A stretch of 64,000 bases of DNA, from assembly GCF_002592005.1 (NCBI RefSeq), contig NZ_NVQF01000009.1, forward strand, positions 1 through 64,000, read 5' to 3'. The translations under genes were made by a program, and so were the position numbers. Source of the stretch: Mycolicibacterium palauense (GTDB taxonomy: Bacteria; Actinomycetota; Actinomycetes; Mycobacteriales; Mycobacteriaceae). Below are positions 29,343 through 38,434 of the stretch, in pieces. Below the pieces are notes generated by a model. It was not told the origin of the DNA and did not search any database. It saw only the letters and a program-made list of their open reading frames with translations. Position 1 is the stretch's first letter, and each line of letters starts with the position of its first letter.

Positions 29343-29957
29343 ATGCCCGAGGCCGAGCACGACGACGGTGCCGACGAAACCGCCGAGCAGTCCCCGTCGG
29401 GCGGCGTGCTTTCGGGCTACGGCGCCGCATCGGCGGTGTTGGGTGCGCTGTCGCTGGTGGCCGTCGTGCTGCTCGCGGTGATTTGGTCGCAGCATCGCGA
29501 CCACGTCGACGAGCTGGCCTACCGCACCGATGTCATGCAGGCGGCCGCCGACTGGACCGGCGTGCTGATCAATATGAACGCCGACAACGTCGACGCCAGT
29601 CTGCAGAAGCTGCGCGACGGCAGCGTCGGGCAGCTCAACGCCGACTTCGACGCCACCATGGAGCCCTACCGCGACATCGTGCGGACCCTGCAGTCGCGGA
29701 CCACCGGTCAGATCAGGTCGGTCGCGATCGAGACCGTGCACCACGATCTCGACGCCAAACCGGGTGCCGGCCCGGCCCCGTCCCCGGACGCGCTGCCCCC
29801 GGAAATGGCCAGCCGCACCGACTCCGTCATCGTCGTGGCCACGTCGGTCAGCCAGAACGCCACGGCCAAACCCCAGACCGTGCGCTGGAACCTGCGCCTG
29901 GGGGTCTCCGACGTCGACGGCGCGCTGTTGATCTCGCGGCTGGAGTCGCTGCGGTGA
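29343..29957 (+). CDS. Mce-associated membrane protein (Rv0199-like)
   Basis: 204 residues: acidic cytoplasmic N-terminus, one membrane helix (about 25-48, GAASAVLGALSLVAVVLLAVIW) and an NTF2-like extracytoplasmic domain like those of the mce operons. In M. tuberculosis this type (orphaned Mce-associated protein, OmamA) supports Mce1 stability; identity with OmamA is an inference from position. ATG 29343; the start lies 40 bp from the divergent zmp1 start, and the stop overlaps the next gene by GTGA. Confidence 0.85.
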   Translation: MPEAEHDDGADETAEQSPSGGVLSGYGAASAVLGALSLVAVVLLAVIWSQHRDHVDELAYRTDVMQAAADWTGVLINMNADNVDASLQKLRDGSVGQLNADFDATMEPYRDIVRTLQSRTTGQIRSVAIETVHHDLDAKPGAGPAPSPDALPPEMASRTDSVIVVATSVSQNATAKPQTVRWNLRLGVSDVDGALLISRLESLR

Positions 29958-30655
29958 GGAACGCGTGGCGGGTGCTGGCCTTCGACGTCCTGGCGCCACT
30001 GGGAGCCATCGCCGGCGTCGTGATGATCGGCGTGTTCCTGGGCTGGCCGCTGTGGTGGGTGTCGGCGGCCTCGATCCTGTGCCTGCTGATCGTGCAGGCC
30101 GTCGTCGTCAACGTGGTGTTGTGGCGGCGCGACCGGGTCACCGTGGGCACCGACGACGAGGGACCACTGCTGCGGCTGGTCTCGGCGGGCCTGGTGACCA
30201 CCGCACTGGTGGCCGCGGTCGCGGTGGGCTACACCCACTGGACGCAACCGGACCGTGCGATGAACCGCGACGCCGACGAGGTGGTCCGGCTGGCCACCGC
30301 GGTGTCCGAGGCCACGGCCACCTTCTCCCCGCAGGACCCGATGTCCTCGATCGACCGGGCCGCGGCGCTGATGGCTCCCGAGCAGGCGCAGGCCTTCAGG
30401 GCCAACTTCGGCGCGTCCACCAAGGATCTCGCGCGCAAGAACATCTCGGCGCACGCCCAGACCATCTCGGCGGGCGTGGAGGCGCTGGGGCCGGCCGCGG
30501 CCAGCGTCGCCGTCGTGCTGCGTGCCACCCAGAACGCGCCAGGCCAGCAGCCCAGTCGCGCGGTGCTGGCGCTGCGGGTGTCGCTGATCAACACCGACGG
30601 CCGGTGGCAGGTGGTCGACGTCGCGCCGATCGACGCGCCGCCGGCGGGCGGCTAG
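29954..30655 (+). CDS. Mce-associated membrane protein (Rv0200-like)
   Basis: 233 residues with three helices (LAPLGAIAGVVMIGVFLGW, WWVSAASILCLLIVQAVVVNVVLW, LLRLVSAGLVTTALVAAVAVGY) before an extracytoplasmic Mce-associated domain (EVVRLATAVSEATATFSPQD...). GTG 29954 overlaps the preceding stop, so the pair is translationally coupled. It probably works with the Rv0199-like partner in stabilising Mce transporters. Its 3' end overlaps the convergent HTH gene by 4 bp. Confidence 0.83.
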   Translation: MRNAWRVLAFDVLAPLGAIAGVVMIGVFLGWPLWWVSAASILCLLIVQAVVVNVVLWRRDRVTVGTDDEGPLLRLVSAGLVTTALVAAVAVGYTHWTQPDRAMNRDADEVVRLATAVSEATATFSPQDPMSSIDRAAALMAPEQAQAFRANFGASTKDLARKNISAHAQTISAGVEALGPAAASVAVVLRATQNAPGQQPSRAVLALRVSLINTDGRWQVVDVAPIDAPPAGG

Positions 30656-31164
30656 CGCCGGTCGCCGGGGCGCTGGGAGCGCATCTTGTAGAACCGGTCG
30701 GACAGCCGGCGCATCCTGATCATCAGGGAGGCCGGCGGGCTGACCCGGCCCTCCAGGTAGACGGCCAGGTCGGCGCTGGGCAGGCCGATGCGTGAGGCGA
30801 ACTCCTGCTCGCTCAGGCCGGAGCGCTCGAGCAGGACCGCGATCTGGCGGGCCACCTCGGCGCGCTCGACGGCCTCCAGGTGGTGGCGACTGCGCACCAG
30901 GACCTCGGAGAGCGCCTTGGAGATGCCGAGCGGCTCGGAATGCTCCAGAACCTCCTCGACCTGGCGGGCGGTCCGGCCGTAGGGGTCCCGCTTGATCGCC
31001 ACGACGATGCGTTGCCACACCGTGATGTCACCGGTCTCCAGGGCCGACCGGATCGCCGAGGTGGGCCAGAACTCGACCGGACGGTTGTGACCGGACATGC
31101 GCTCGGGCGGCTGGGGAGCACCGCCAGGGCGCGCGTTGCCGACGTCACCGGCAGCCAACGTCAC
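30652..31164 (-). CDS. XRE-like helix-turn-helix protein coupled to mmpL11 (Rv0201c-like)
   Basis: 170 residues. The central part (DITVWQRIVVAIKRDPYGRTARQVEEVLEH) is followed by an HTH-like region, RQIAVLLERSGLSEQEFASRIGLPSADLAVYLEGRVSPPASLMIRMRRLSDRF, resembling an XRE-type DNA-binding domain. GTG 31164 has GGAGG 4 bases upstream and overlaps the mmpL11 stop (GTGA), so the protein is made with MmpL11. A regulatory role is inferred; the family is uncharacterised. Confidence 0.75.
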   Translation of the reverse strand: MTLAAGDVGNARPGGAPQPPERMSGHNRPVEFWPTSAIRSALETGDITVWQRIVVAIKRDPYGRTARQVEEVLEHSEPLGISKALSEVLVRSRHHLEAVERAEVARQIAVLLERSGLSEQEFASRIGLPSADLAVYLEGRVSPPASLMIRMRRLSDRFYKMRSQRPGDRR

Positions 31165-34157
31165 CTCGCCTCCTCCAGCATCGCCACGGCTACGCCCAGG
31201 CAACGCTGCCTGGTCTGGGCCCAGTCCGAGTCACGATCCAAGTCCCGATCCAAGTCCCGATCCGAGGCCCGGTCCAAGTCCCGACCCAGGTCCCGGTACG
31301 AGCCGCCACCCGCGACGCTGTGGGAACCGGAAGGCGTCCCCGCGTACGCCTCCTCATCGAAGGGCTGCGGGTCCGACAGCCGACGGACCAGCTGGGTGGC
31401 CACCCACTGTGTTCTCGACGGTTGCCCACAGTAGTACGTGTCCATCCCGGCAAGCACCATACCCGCGGTCTCCTGTTGCATCGCGTCGGCGAGATCGGCC
31501 AGTTCGCGGTAGTCCTCGGCGGTGTTGCGGCACAGCACCAGGAAGCCCTTCAGCCGCAGGGTCTCCGCGCAGGTGGGGATCTGCAGGCGGTCGCCGGTGG
31601 GCAGCTGCACGGTGGTGGTCTCCAGCGGGCGCAGCCGTTGCAGCGCCGGGTGCTCGAGACCGAGCGCGTCGATCGCGACTGCCAGCCGGCCCCGCCACAG
31701 CGTCACCGGATGCACGGGGCGTGCCGACTTGGTCCCCGACCGTGCACTGCGGGTCAGCGTTGTCCCCGGTGCCCGGGGGTCCTCGCTGCCCCGCACCCCG
31801 CCGCGGAACCCCTTGAGCCCGCCCAGCCCCGCGCAGCCGGTGAAGGCCAGCGGGTCGGAGACGGTGACCGTGTCCGGGGCCAGGTCCTTGAACTTGGCCG
31901 CGGACTTGACCACCATCTTCAGATCGGAGCCCGGCGCCACCAGCGCCGAGATGTCGTCGGGAATGATGACCAGATCACCCAGATCGATCTTGGGCAGCGG
32001 CTTCTCGAAGTCCACCGAGGGCAGGATCCGGCTCAGCCAGCCCGGCAGCCACCAGTTCCACTGGTCGAACATGGCCATCAACGCCGGCACCAGTACCAGG
32101 CGGACCACCGTCGCGTCGACCGCGATGGCCACCGCGCAGGCCACCCCCAGCTCGGCGACCAGCGGCATGCCCGCGAAGGCGAACCCGATGAAGACCGCGA
32201 TCATGATGAGCGCGGCGCTGGTGATGGTGCGCGCGCTGCTGCTGACCCCGTAGGCCACCGCGTCGCGGGTGTCCCCGGACTGCAGGAACCTCTCCCGGAT
32301 GCGGGTCAGCAGGAAGATCTCGTAGTCCATCGACAACCCGAAGGTCAGCGCCAGCACCAGCGGCGGGATCGTGCTGTCGATCGAGTTGAGCGGCCTGAAG
32401 CCCAGCCCCTCCAGCCAGCCCCACTGGAAGATCACCACCAGGGAGCCGTAGGCGGCCGCCACCGACAGCACCGTCATCAGGACGCCCTTGAAGGCCAGGA
32501 ACACCGAGCGGATCGACACCAGCAGCATCACGAAGGCGATCAGGGCCACCGCCACGAACACCAGCGGTTCGGTCTCGGCGACCCGGTCGTCGAAGTCCTT
32601 GATCAGTGCGGTGGGCCCGCCGACGTCGATCTGGACCCCCTCGGCGCCGGGCACCGTGGGCAGCCTGGCGCGCAGCCAGTCCACGGTGTTGCGGGCGGCC
32701 ATGTCCTCGGGATCGACGGCCAGCACCGCGCTCAGCAGGGCGCTTCTGTTGTCCTCGCCGAACACCGGTGGGGCCACCGAGACCACGTTGACCGCGTGGC
32801 TGATCTGGTCGCTGATGGCCTGCAGGGTCGCGGCGTGGTCGGCGGAGTTGGCGTCGCCGTCGGGGAAGGTGACCAGCACCCGCACCGGCCCCAGGGCGCC
32901 GGGGCCCAGCGCCTCGGCGGCGGCCCCCACACCGCCGCGCATCTCGTGGGAGGCGGGGAACTGCCGCAGCATGCTGTTGCCCAGCACCATCGAGAACGCC
33001 GGGGCCGCCAGTACCAACAGGACCACCGTCGCCGCCAGCGCCGACACCCACGGCCGGCGCATCACCGCGCCCACCCAGCGGGTCCAGAACCGGGACTGGG
33101 TGGTTTCGCCCCGGCGTGACCAGTGCAGCAGCCGCGACCGTTTGGCCGCCGAACGCCCGATGGTGGCCAGCACCGCCGGTGTCAGCGTCGTCGAGGTCAG
33201 GACGGCGACGGCCACCGCCAGGATCGCGCCGGTGGCCATCGAGGTGAGCACCGGGGTGTCGATGAGATAGATGGCGGTCACCGAGGCGATGACCGTCAGG
33301 CCCGACAGCACCACCGCCAGCCCGGAGGTCGCCATGGCCCCGTCGATCGCCTGCTGCGGGTCGCGACCGCCGCGCAGTTCCTCGCGGAAACGCATCAGGA
33401 TGAACAGCGAGTAGTCCACGGCCACCGCGATGCCGAACATCGACACCGTCGACGTGGCGAACACCGACATCGTCGTCACCATCGACAGCAGGTAGACCAG
33501 GCCCATCGTCACCGCGACCGTGCAGATGCCCAGCAGCAGGGGGACCGCCGCGGCCGCCAGCGAGCCGAACACCGCCAGCAGCACGATCAGCACCACCGGC
33601 AGGTTCCACTTCTCGGCCTCGGCGATGTCACGCTTGGTGGCTTCCGAGGCCGCCGCGCCCAGCGCGCCCTGACCGATCACGTACAGCCGCACCTTGCCGT
33701 CGGCAATCTCGCCGGGCTCGTCGCCGTGCACGCCCACCTTCGCGCGCAGCTGTTTGGCGACGTCGACCGCGCCGGTGTTGTCGAAGTCCAGCTGCAGCGA
33801 GACCACGTAGGGGCGGTCGGGCTGGGGCGGCGGCTGGGTCGGGTTGGGCACCGCGCGGACGCTGGGAACCTCGCCGGCGATATGCTCCAGGCGCGCCACC
33901 GCCGCGTTCATGTCGTCGTAGCTGGCGTCGGGCCGCGGCGCGGCGACCAGTGCCAGCGGGGAGGCCCCCTCGGTGGGGAAGTGGTCCTCGAGGCGGTACT
34001 GCACGTCGAGGGACTGGGAGCCCTCGACCTCGAACCCGCCGCCGGTGAGGTGGTCGGACTGGGTGATCGCGAGCCACACCGCGGGGATGAGGACCAGCAA
34101 CCAGGCGGTGAAGACCAGCCAGCGGAACCTACGTAGGCCGCTGCTCAGGCGCATCAT
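31161..34157 (-). CDS. mmpL11: RND lipid/haem transporter MmpL11
   Basis: 998 residues with the RND layout: one helix, a porter domain, a cluster of helices containing VAVDYSLFILMRFREEL, a second porter domain, and a second cluster with LSMDYEIFLLTRIRERF; the Asp-Tyr pairs relay protons. MmpL11 exports monomeromycolyl diacylglycerol/mycolate wax esters and takes part in haem uptake (family knowledge). The cytoplasmic C-terminus is long and ends in five 12-bp-encoded repeats of the DRDL type. Two adjacent ATGs (34157, 34154) and no strong ribosome binding site. It is divergent from the Rv0203-like haemophore, its functional partner. Confidence 0.94.
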   Translation of the reverse strand: MMRLSSGLRRFRWLVFTAWLLVLIPAVWLAITQSDHLTGGGFEVEGSQSLDVQYRLEDHFPTEGASPLALVAAPRPDASYDDMNAAVARLEHIAGEVPSVRAVPNPTQPPPQPDRPYVVSLQLDFDNTGAVDVAKQLRAKVGVHGDEPGEIADGKVRLYVIGQGALGAAASEATKRDIAEAEKWNLPVVLIVLLAVFGSLAAAAVPLLLGICTVAVTMGLVYLLSMVTTMSVFATSTVSMFGIAVAVDYSLFILMRFREELRGGRDPQQAIDGAMATSGLAVVLSGLTVIASVTAIYLIDTPVLTSMATGAILAVAVAVLTSTTLTPAVLATIGRSAAKRSRLLHWSRRGETTQSRFWTRWVGAVMRRPWVSALAATVVLLVLAAPAFSMVLGNSMLRQFPASHEMRGGVGAAAEALGPGALGPVRVLVTFPDGDANSADHAATLQAISDQISHAVNVVSVAPPVFGEDNRSALLSAVLAVDPEDMAARNTVDWLRARLPTVPGAEGVQIDVGGPTALIKDFDDRVAETEPLVFVAVALIAFVMLLVSIRSVFLAFKGVLMTVLSVAAAYGSLVVIFQWGWLEGLGFRPLNSIDSTIPPLVLALTFGLSMDYEIFLLTRIRERFLQSGDTRDAVAYGVSSSARTITSAALIMIAVFIGFAFAGMPLVAELGVACAVAIAVDATVVRLVLVPALMAMFDQWNWWLPGWLSRILPSVDFEKPLPKIDLGDLVIIPDDISALVAPGSDLKMVVKSAAKFKDLAPDTVTVSDPLAFTGCAGLGGLKGFRGGVRGSEDPRAPGTTLTRSARSGTKSARPVHPVTLWRGRLAVAIDALGLEHPALQRLRPLETTTVQLPTGDRLQIPTCAETLRLKGFLVLCRNTAEDYRELADLADAMQQETAGMVLAGMDTYYCGQPSRTQWVATQLVRRLSDPQPFDEEAYAGTPSGSHSVAGGGSYRDLGRDLDRASDRDLDRDLDRDSDWAQTRQRCLGVAVAMLEEAR
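31234..31293 (-). repeat. 12-bp in-frame repeat in the mmpL11 tail
   Basis: Five units of 12 bp (plus strand CGATCCAAGTCC and variants) at 31234, 31246, 31258, 31270 and 31282; the first two are identical. They encode an Asp/Arg-alternating LDRD-type tail of MmpL11, presumably disordered and cytoplasmic. Confidence 0.9.
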
Positions 34158-34423
34158 GAACTGCTGGATGTCGGTCTCCCCGCATTCTCCCCGGGTGGCG
34201 TGTCGTGAGCGTACCGCAGCGAGCTGTGTGGGGACGGTCGCGTGGCCGCGTGAACTGCGACGACTCCGACCGCACGTAACATCTACGCCAGCCGCACCGA
34301 TGTACTGCCGATATCCGTACGCCAGGATGCGGAAGCACGCCCGACCGTGACACCGACAGTCACCAGGTATTCGTGCCCGCGACGCCGGCAGATTGTGTGC
34401 AAACGGTTAGGAGTCGACACCGA

Positions 34424-35035
34424 ATGGTTTCTGCGATCCCCAGCACCGGACCTTCCCGGCCCTCCGGCCCCGCACGGCGGGCCCTTGCCGGCCTGTTGGC
34501 GGTCACCGCCTCCGGCGGCGCGGCGGCGCTGACTCTGCTGCCGGGGATGCCGGCGGCCTCCGCCGCGCCGAACCCGTGCGCGGCCAGCGAGATCGCCAAG
34601 ACGATCGGATCGGTGGCCGACGACACCGGCGCTTACCTGGAAGCGCATCCGCGCACCAACCAGGCCCTGACGATCGTCGCGGGACGGCCCGCCGGGCCGC
34701 AGTCCATGGCGGCGCTGGCGACCTACTTCGACGCCAACCCGGAGGCGGCCGCCGACATGCAGGAGATCCAGGCCCCCCTGGCCACGCTGGCGAACCGGTG
34801 CAATCTGCCGATCAGCCTGTCGCAGGTGCTCGGGCTGGTGCAGGCCGCCCAGAAGAACGGGCTTCCGGATGCGGCGGCGGGTGCGGCGCCGGGGCTGACC
34901 GGGGCCGCGCAGGCCGTCTCGGGCACGGCCGGGACCGGCTCCGGGACCGGCACCGGGAGCGGCGCGGCACCGACGACCTCGGCGCCGGCGGGGCAGGGGC
35001 GGCTGCCCGGCCCGGCCGGCACCGCCTCGCGGTGA
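34424..35035 (+). CDS. Haem-binding exported protein (Rv0203-like haemophore)
   Basis: 203 residues. A signal peptide (ALAGLLAVTASGGAAALTLLPGMPAASA) precedes a small helical haem-binding domain of the MHB family (NPCAASEIAKTIGSVADDTGAYLEAHPRTNQAL...MAALATYFDANPEAAADMQEIQAPLATLANRC), with two conserved Cys that can form a disulfide. The Gly/Thr/Ala-rich C-terminal tail (about 145-203) is much longer than the compact core. ATG 34424 follows AGGAG by 10 bases. Rv0203 hands haem to MmpL3/MmpL11, and the divergent mmpL11 next door supports this. An inverted repeat GTGAC-N7-GTCAC lies upstream in the 266-bp gap. Confidence 0.85.
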   Translation: MVSAIPSTGPSRPSGPARRALAGLLAVTASGGAAALTLLPGMPAASAAPNPCAASEIAKTIGSVADDTGAYLEAHPRTNQALTIVAGRPAGPQSMAALATYFDANPEAAADMQEIQAPLATLANRCNLPISLSQVLGLVQAAQKNGLPDAAAGAAPGLTGAAQAVSGTAGTGSGTGTGSGAAPTTSAPAGQGRLPGPAGTASR

Positions 35036-35154
35036 CGGTCGGCAACCTCTGGCCAGACCTCCGGCCGGGCCCGCACCGGTTCGAGTGTGACAACCGCCAC
35101 AGGCGGTAATGACCTGCATTTCTTCGAGTTCGGGCAATTGGTCGCGTCACGGCA

Positions 35155-35186
35155 GGAAACTCGGGTCGGAATCTGATTAGCTTTCT
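35155..35186 (+). promoter_or_regulatory. Conserved upstream element, copy 1
   Basis: About 32 bases almost identical to 35777-35808 (the core GGTCGGAATCTGATTAGCTTTCT is shared), 90 bp upstream of the first duplicated haemophore-like gene. Conservation between the two copies outside the coding part suggests a shared promoter or operator. Confidence 0.5.
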
Positions 35187-35275
35187 GTGGTCTGCACGCC
35201 GGTCAGAACATCGAGTCGGTGGTCCACGGGGTCCACGGAGGCTGGCCGCCCAATGTCCAACGAAGGAGCTTGACC

Positions 35276-35644
35276 ATGATGCTCACAGCTCGTCGCGCGA
35301 TTGTCGGTGCCCTGGGAGCGGGCGCGGTTGCCGGGGCGATGTTCGTCGCCGCACCCTCGGCGCTGGCCGCCCCGCCGCCCAACTGCAGTGCCGCCGATCT
35401 CGCCGGGGTGCTCTCCGGGGTGTCGGCTTCGACCTCGGCCTATCTGTTCACCCATCCGGACGTCAACGCGTTCTACAGCGGTCTCGAGGGGGCCGACCAC
35501 CAGACGCGCCAGACCGAGATCACCAAGTACCTCGATGCCAACCCCCAGGTGAAGGCCGAGCTCACGGCCATCCGCCAGCCGCTGATCGACATCAAGAACA
35601 ACTGCGGCGGCATCGATGTCGGCGCCGGGGATCTGACGAGCTAG
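35276..35644 (+). CDS. Haemophore-like (MHB family) exported protein, copy 1
   Basis: 122 residues: signal peptide ending around SALAAP, then a compact domain with conserved NCSAADLAGVLSGVSASTSAYLFTHPDVN and a second Cys near the C-terminus (IKNNCGG), the pattern of mycobacterial haem-binding proteins. ATG 35276 (or 35279) follows GAAGGAG by 7 bases. It is about 70% identical by eye to the next gene and shares its upstream region, so it is one half of a tandem duplication. Haem binding is inferred from family resemblance. Confidence 0.8.
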   Translation: MMLTARRAIVGALGAGAVAGAMFVAAPSALAAPPPNCSAADLAGVLSGVSASTSAYLFTHPDVNAFYSGLEGADHQTRQTEITKYLDANPQVKAELTAIRQPLIDIKNNCGGIDVGAGDLTS

Positions 35645-35776
35645 GTTCGGCGACGGGGCCGGATCGCGGGGATCCGGCCCAGGCCCGTCCGACCAGGACT
35701 GGGCCGGTGTGGCATGCGCCACAAACCCCGTGACCTGCGGTTTCCCAACTCGCCGTGATTGCTTTGCGACAAGGCG

Positions 35777-35808
35777 GGAAACTCCGGTCGGAATCTGATT
35801 AGCTTTCT
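35777..35808 (+). promoter_or_regulatory. Conserved upstream element, copy 2
   Basis: Counterpart of 35155-35186, offset by 622 bp, 91 bp upstream of the second haemophore-like gene. It would serve the downstream haemophore/two-component operon. Confidence 0.5.
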
Positions 35809-35898
35809 CTGGTTAGCACCCGGTCAGAAGACATGCGCCGGTGGTCCATCGGGGTCCACCCGAGCTGGCCGACCAACGTTCAACGAAGGAGCTTGACC

Positions 35899-36267
35899 AT
35901 GATGCTCACAGCCCGTCGCGCGGTTGTCGGTGCCCTCGGGGCCGGCGCGGTTGCCGGGGCGATGCTGTTCGCCGCACCTTCGGCGCTGGCCGTCCCGCCG
36001 CCGAACTGCACCGCCGCCGACCTTGCAGGCGTGGCGTCGGGAGTGTCGGCATCGACGTCGGCCTACCTGTTCACCCATCCGGACGTCAACGTGTTCTTCA
36101 CCAGCCTCAACGGCCTGGATCCGGAGACGACCAAGGCCAAGGTCGAGGACTACTTCAACGCCAACCCGCAGGTCAAGAACGAGATGACCGCCATCCGGCA
36201 GCCGTTGCTCGACACCAAGAACCGCTGCGCCGATCTCAACGGGGACGGCATCCCGGACATCCAGTAG
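35899..36267 (+). CDS. Haemophore-like (MHB family) exported protein, copy 2
   Basis: 122 residues, the same length and layout as the preceding gene: signal peptide (GALGAGAVAGAMLFAAPSALA), NCTAADLAGVASGVSASTSAYLFTHPDVNVF, and a second Cys in KNRCADL. The C-terminus LNGDGIPDIQ resembles a calcium-binding loop and is absent in copy 1. The ribosome binding site GAAGGAG and signal peptide are nearly identical to copy 1. The TAG stop is immediately followed by the GTG of the response regulator, so this gene is probably the first of a three-gene operon with the two-component system. Confidence 0.8.
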   Translation: MMLTARRAVVGALGAGAVAGAMLFAAPSALAVPPPNCTAADLAGVASGVSASTSAYLFTHPDVNVFFTSLNGLDPETTKAKVEDYFNANPQVKNEMTAIRQPLLDTKNRCADLNGDGIPDIQ

Positions 36268-36990
36268 GTGCCCGACGCGCAGGACCGGCCCGCGCCCGAC
36301 AGCGCGGGCCATCTGGTCCTGATGGTCGATGACGACCCGGATGTGCGGACCTCGGTGGCCCGGGGACTCCGCCATTCGGGCTTCGACGTCCGGGTGGCGG
36401 CCAACGGGAAAGAGGCGCTGCGCCTGCTGGCCGGTGAGAGTCACGACGCTCTTGTGCTCGACGTGCAGATGCCCGAGCTGGACGGGGTCGCGGTGGTGAC
36501 CGCGTTGCGCGCGCTGGGCAACGACATTCCGATCTGTGTGCTCTCGGCCCGTGACACGGTCAATGACCGCATCGCCGGGCTGGAGGCCGGCGCCGACGAC
36601 TACCTGACCAAACCGTTCGACCTCGGTGAGCTGGTCGCCCGGCTGCATGCCCTGTTGCGGCGCTCCTCCCATCACGACGAGCGCTCCGACGCGATCGTCG
36701 TCGGCCCCCTGACCATCGACACCGCCCGGCGTGTGGTGCTGGCCGGCGGTGAGCGTGTGGACCTGACCAAGCGGGAGTTCGATCTGCTCGCCGCCCTGGC
36801 GGAGAACACCGGGGTGGTGCTGAGCCGCCAGCGTCTGCTGGAACTGGTGTGGGGCTACGACTTCGACGTGGAGACCAACGTCGCCGACGTCTTCATCAGC
36901 TACCTGCGCAAGAAGCTGGAGCGCGACGACGTGCCGCGGGTGATCCACACCGTCCGCGGGATCGGATACGTGCTCCGAGCGGATCAGTGA
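36268..36990 (+). CDS. OmpR-family response regulator (PrrA-like)
   Basis: 240 residues: receiver domain with MVDDDPD, phospho-acceptor Asp65 in [11 protein letters not shown], conserved Thr/Ser (CVLSARD) and Lys (YLTKPF); the C-terminal winged helix has [36 protein letters not shown] and [23 protein letters not shown]. The sequence closely resembles PrrA of M. tuberculosis, but the location next to haemophore-like genes does not, so it may be a PrrA paralogue. GTG 36268 abuts the previous stop; the 3' end overlaps the kinase by GTGA. Confidence 0.88.
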   Translation: MPDAQDRPAPDSAGHLVLMVDDDPDVRTSVARGLRHSGFDVRVAANGKEALRLLAGESHDALVLDVQMPELDGVAVVTALRALGNDIPICVLSARDTVNDRIAGLEAGADDYLTKPFDLGELVARLHALLRRSSHHDERSDAIVVGPLTIDTARRVVLAGGERVDLTKREFDLLAALAENTGVVLSRQRLLELVWGYDFDVETNVADVFISYLRKKLERDDVPRVIHTVRGIGYVLRADQ

Positions 36991-38345
36991 CCCCGCCGTC
37001 CGACGTCCCGAAGCGGGCCAAGTGGCGGACCTCCCTGCGTTCGCGGGTGGCCATCGCCGCGGCCACCGCGGCCGCGGCCGTGGTCGCCGCGTTGGTGGTG
37101 CTGACCTCGATCGCACTGGCCAACAACGACGAGGCTCAGCTGGACCGTCGACTCGATGCGATCGTCGACGCCAGCGTGTACCCCAACCGGTCGGCCGACC
37201 CGAGCCGTGACGTGCTGACCACCGGGCGCTCGGCCGCGACGGGGGAGGTGGTCTTCCAGCGTGGACTGCAGCTGCCGCGGCTGCCCGAGGGGTCGACGAC
37301 GGTGGCGGTCAACGGCGTCGAGTACCGGGTCCGCACCGTGGCGCTGGAGCAGAGTGGCGGCATCCTCGTCTCGATCGGCATCCGCGCCGACAGCATCCTG
37401 CTGAACTCCCGGCGCATCCCGCTCTACGTCACCATCGCGGTGCTGGCGCTGCTGATCGCCGCCGGGCTGGGCTGGCTGCTGGGCGGGGCGGCCAGCCGCC
37501 CGCTGCGCAGGCTCACCGAGCAGACCCGCCGGCTCGGTCAGGGTGGCCCCGAACAGATCGACCCGGTGCGCGGCGTCAAGGAGGCCGAGGATCTTTCCGA
37601 CGCGATGATCGGAATGCTGTTGCGGCTGGCGGCCGCGCAGGCGTCGACCACCCGGTCACTGCAGGCGGCCCAGGATTTCGCGGCCAACGCCGCCCACGAG
37701 CTGCGGACCCCGCTGACCGCCATGCGCGCCGACCTGGACACCCTGCGTATCCACGACCTGCCGCCGGAGGAGCGCGACGAGGTGGTCGCCGACCTGGCCC
37801 GCGCCCAGCGCCGGATCGAGGCGACGATCACCGCCCTGGGCCAGCTCGCGTCCGGCCAGCTCGCGCAGGCCGAGGACCGCGAACCGATCGACGTCGAGGA
37901 GATGCTCTACCGCGTCGCGCGGGAGAACATGCGGCCCGGCGGGAACGTCGAGATCGTCGTCGACGCCGAGGGCTGCGGCATGGTGCTGGGCTGGCCGGGG
38001 GGACTGCGCCTGGCGGTGGACAACCTGGTGCGCAACGCCATCACCCACGGCCGTGCCCACCTGGTGCGGCTGACCGCGCGGCGCCACGACGACATGGTGC
38101 AGATCGTCGTCGACGACGACGGCACCGGTCTGCCCGCCGAGGAACACGACCTGGTGATGGGCCGGTTCGCGCGGGGCAGCACCGCCGTGCCGGGCGGCTC
38201 GGGACTGGGTCTGGCGCTGGTCGCACAGCAGGCCGAGCTGCACCGCGGACGTTTCGAGCTCTCCGACGGTCCGCTGGGTGGACTGCGGGCCACCCTGACG
38301 GTCGCGGTCACCGGGGACCGGGAGGGGCAGGGGATCCTCGGCTGA
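36987..38345 (+). CDS. Sensor histidine kinase (PrrB-like)
   Basis: 452 residues: an N-terminal helix (about 15-38), a sensor segment of about 110 residues outside the membrane, a second helix (about 150-172), HAMP ([17 protein letters not shown]), the H-box [15 protein letters not shown] with His237, and an ATPase domain with N box ([12 protein letters not shown]), DDDGTGLP and [13 protein letters not shown] 36987 overlaps the regulator stop. It should phosphorylate the upstream regulator. The signal sensed is unknown; the haemophore context suggests haem, iron or envelope state. Confidence 0.88.
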   Translation: MTPPSDVPKRAKWRTSLRSRVAIAAATAAAAVVAALVVLTSIALANNDEAQLDRRLDAIVDASVYPNRSADPSRDVLTTGRSAATGEVVFQRGLQLPRLPEGSTTVAVNGVEYRVRTVALEQSGGILVSIGIRADSILLNSRRIPLYVTIAVLALLIAAGLGWLLGGAASRPLRRLTEQTRRLGQGGPEQIDPVRGVKEAEDLSDAMIGMLLRLAAAQASTTRSLQAAQDFAANAAHELRTPLTAMRADLDTLRIHDLPPEERDEVVADLARAQRRIEATITALGQLASGQLAQAEDREPIDVEEMLYRVARENMRPGGNVEIVVDAEGCGMVLGWPGGLRLAVDNLVRNAITHGRAHLVRLTARRHDDMVQIVVDDDGTGLPAEEHDLVMGRFARGSTAVPGGSGLGLALVAQQAELHRGRFELSDGPLGGLRATLTVAVTGDREGQGILG

Positions 38346-38434
38346 CGCCGATCCCGGCGCCGCGGGGCGGATCCCCGTAGCTTCGCGGGACCGGGTGGTG
38401 GGGCTGGCCGCCCTATTGCCGGGAGTGCCCGCTC

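Noticed and set aside
36268..38345. Calling the two-component genes prrA/prrB outright
   Set aside because: Sequence motifs agree, but the genomic context differs from the known prrAB locus and a paralogue cannot be excluded without the rest of the genome.
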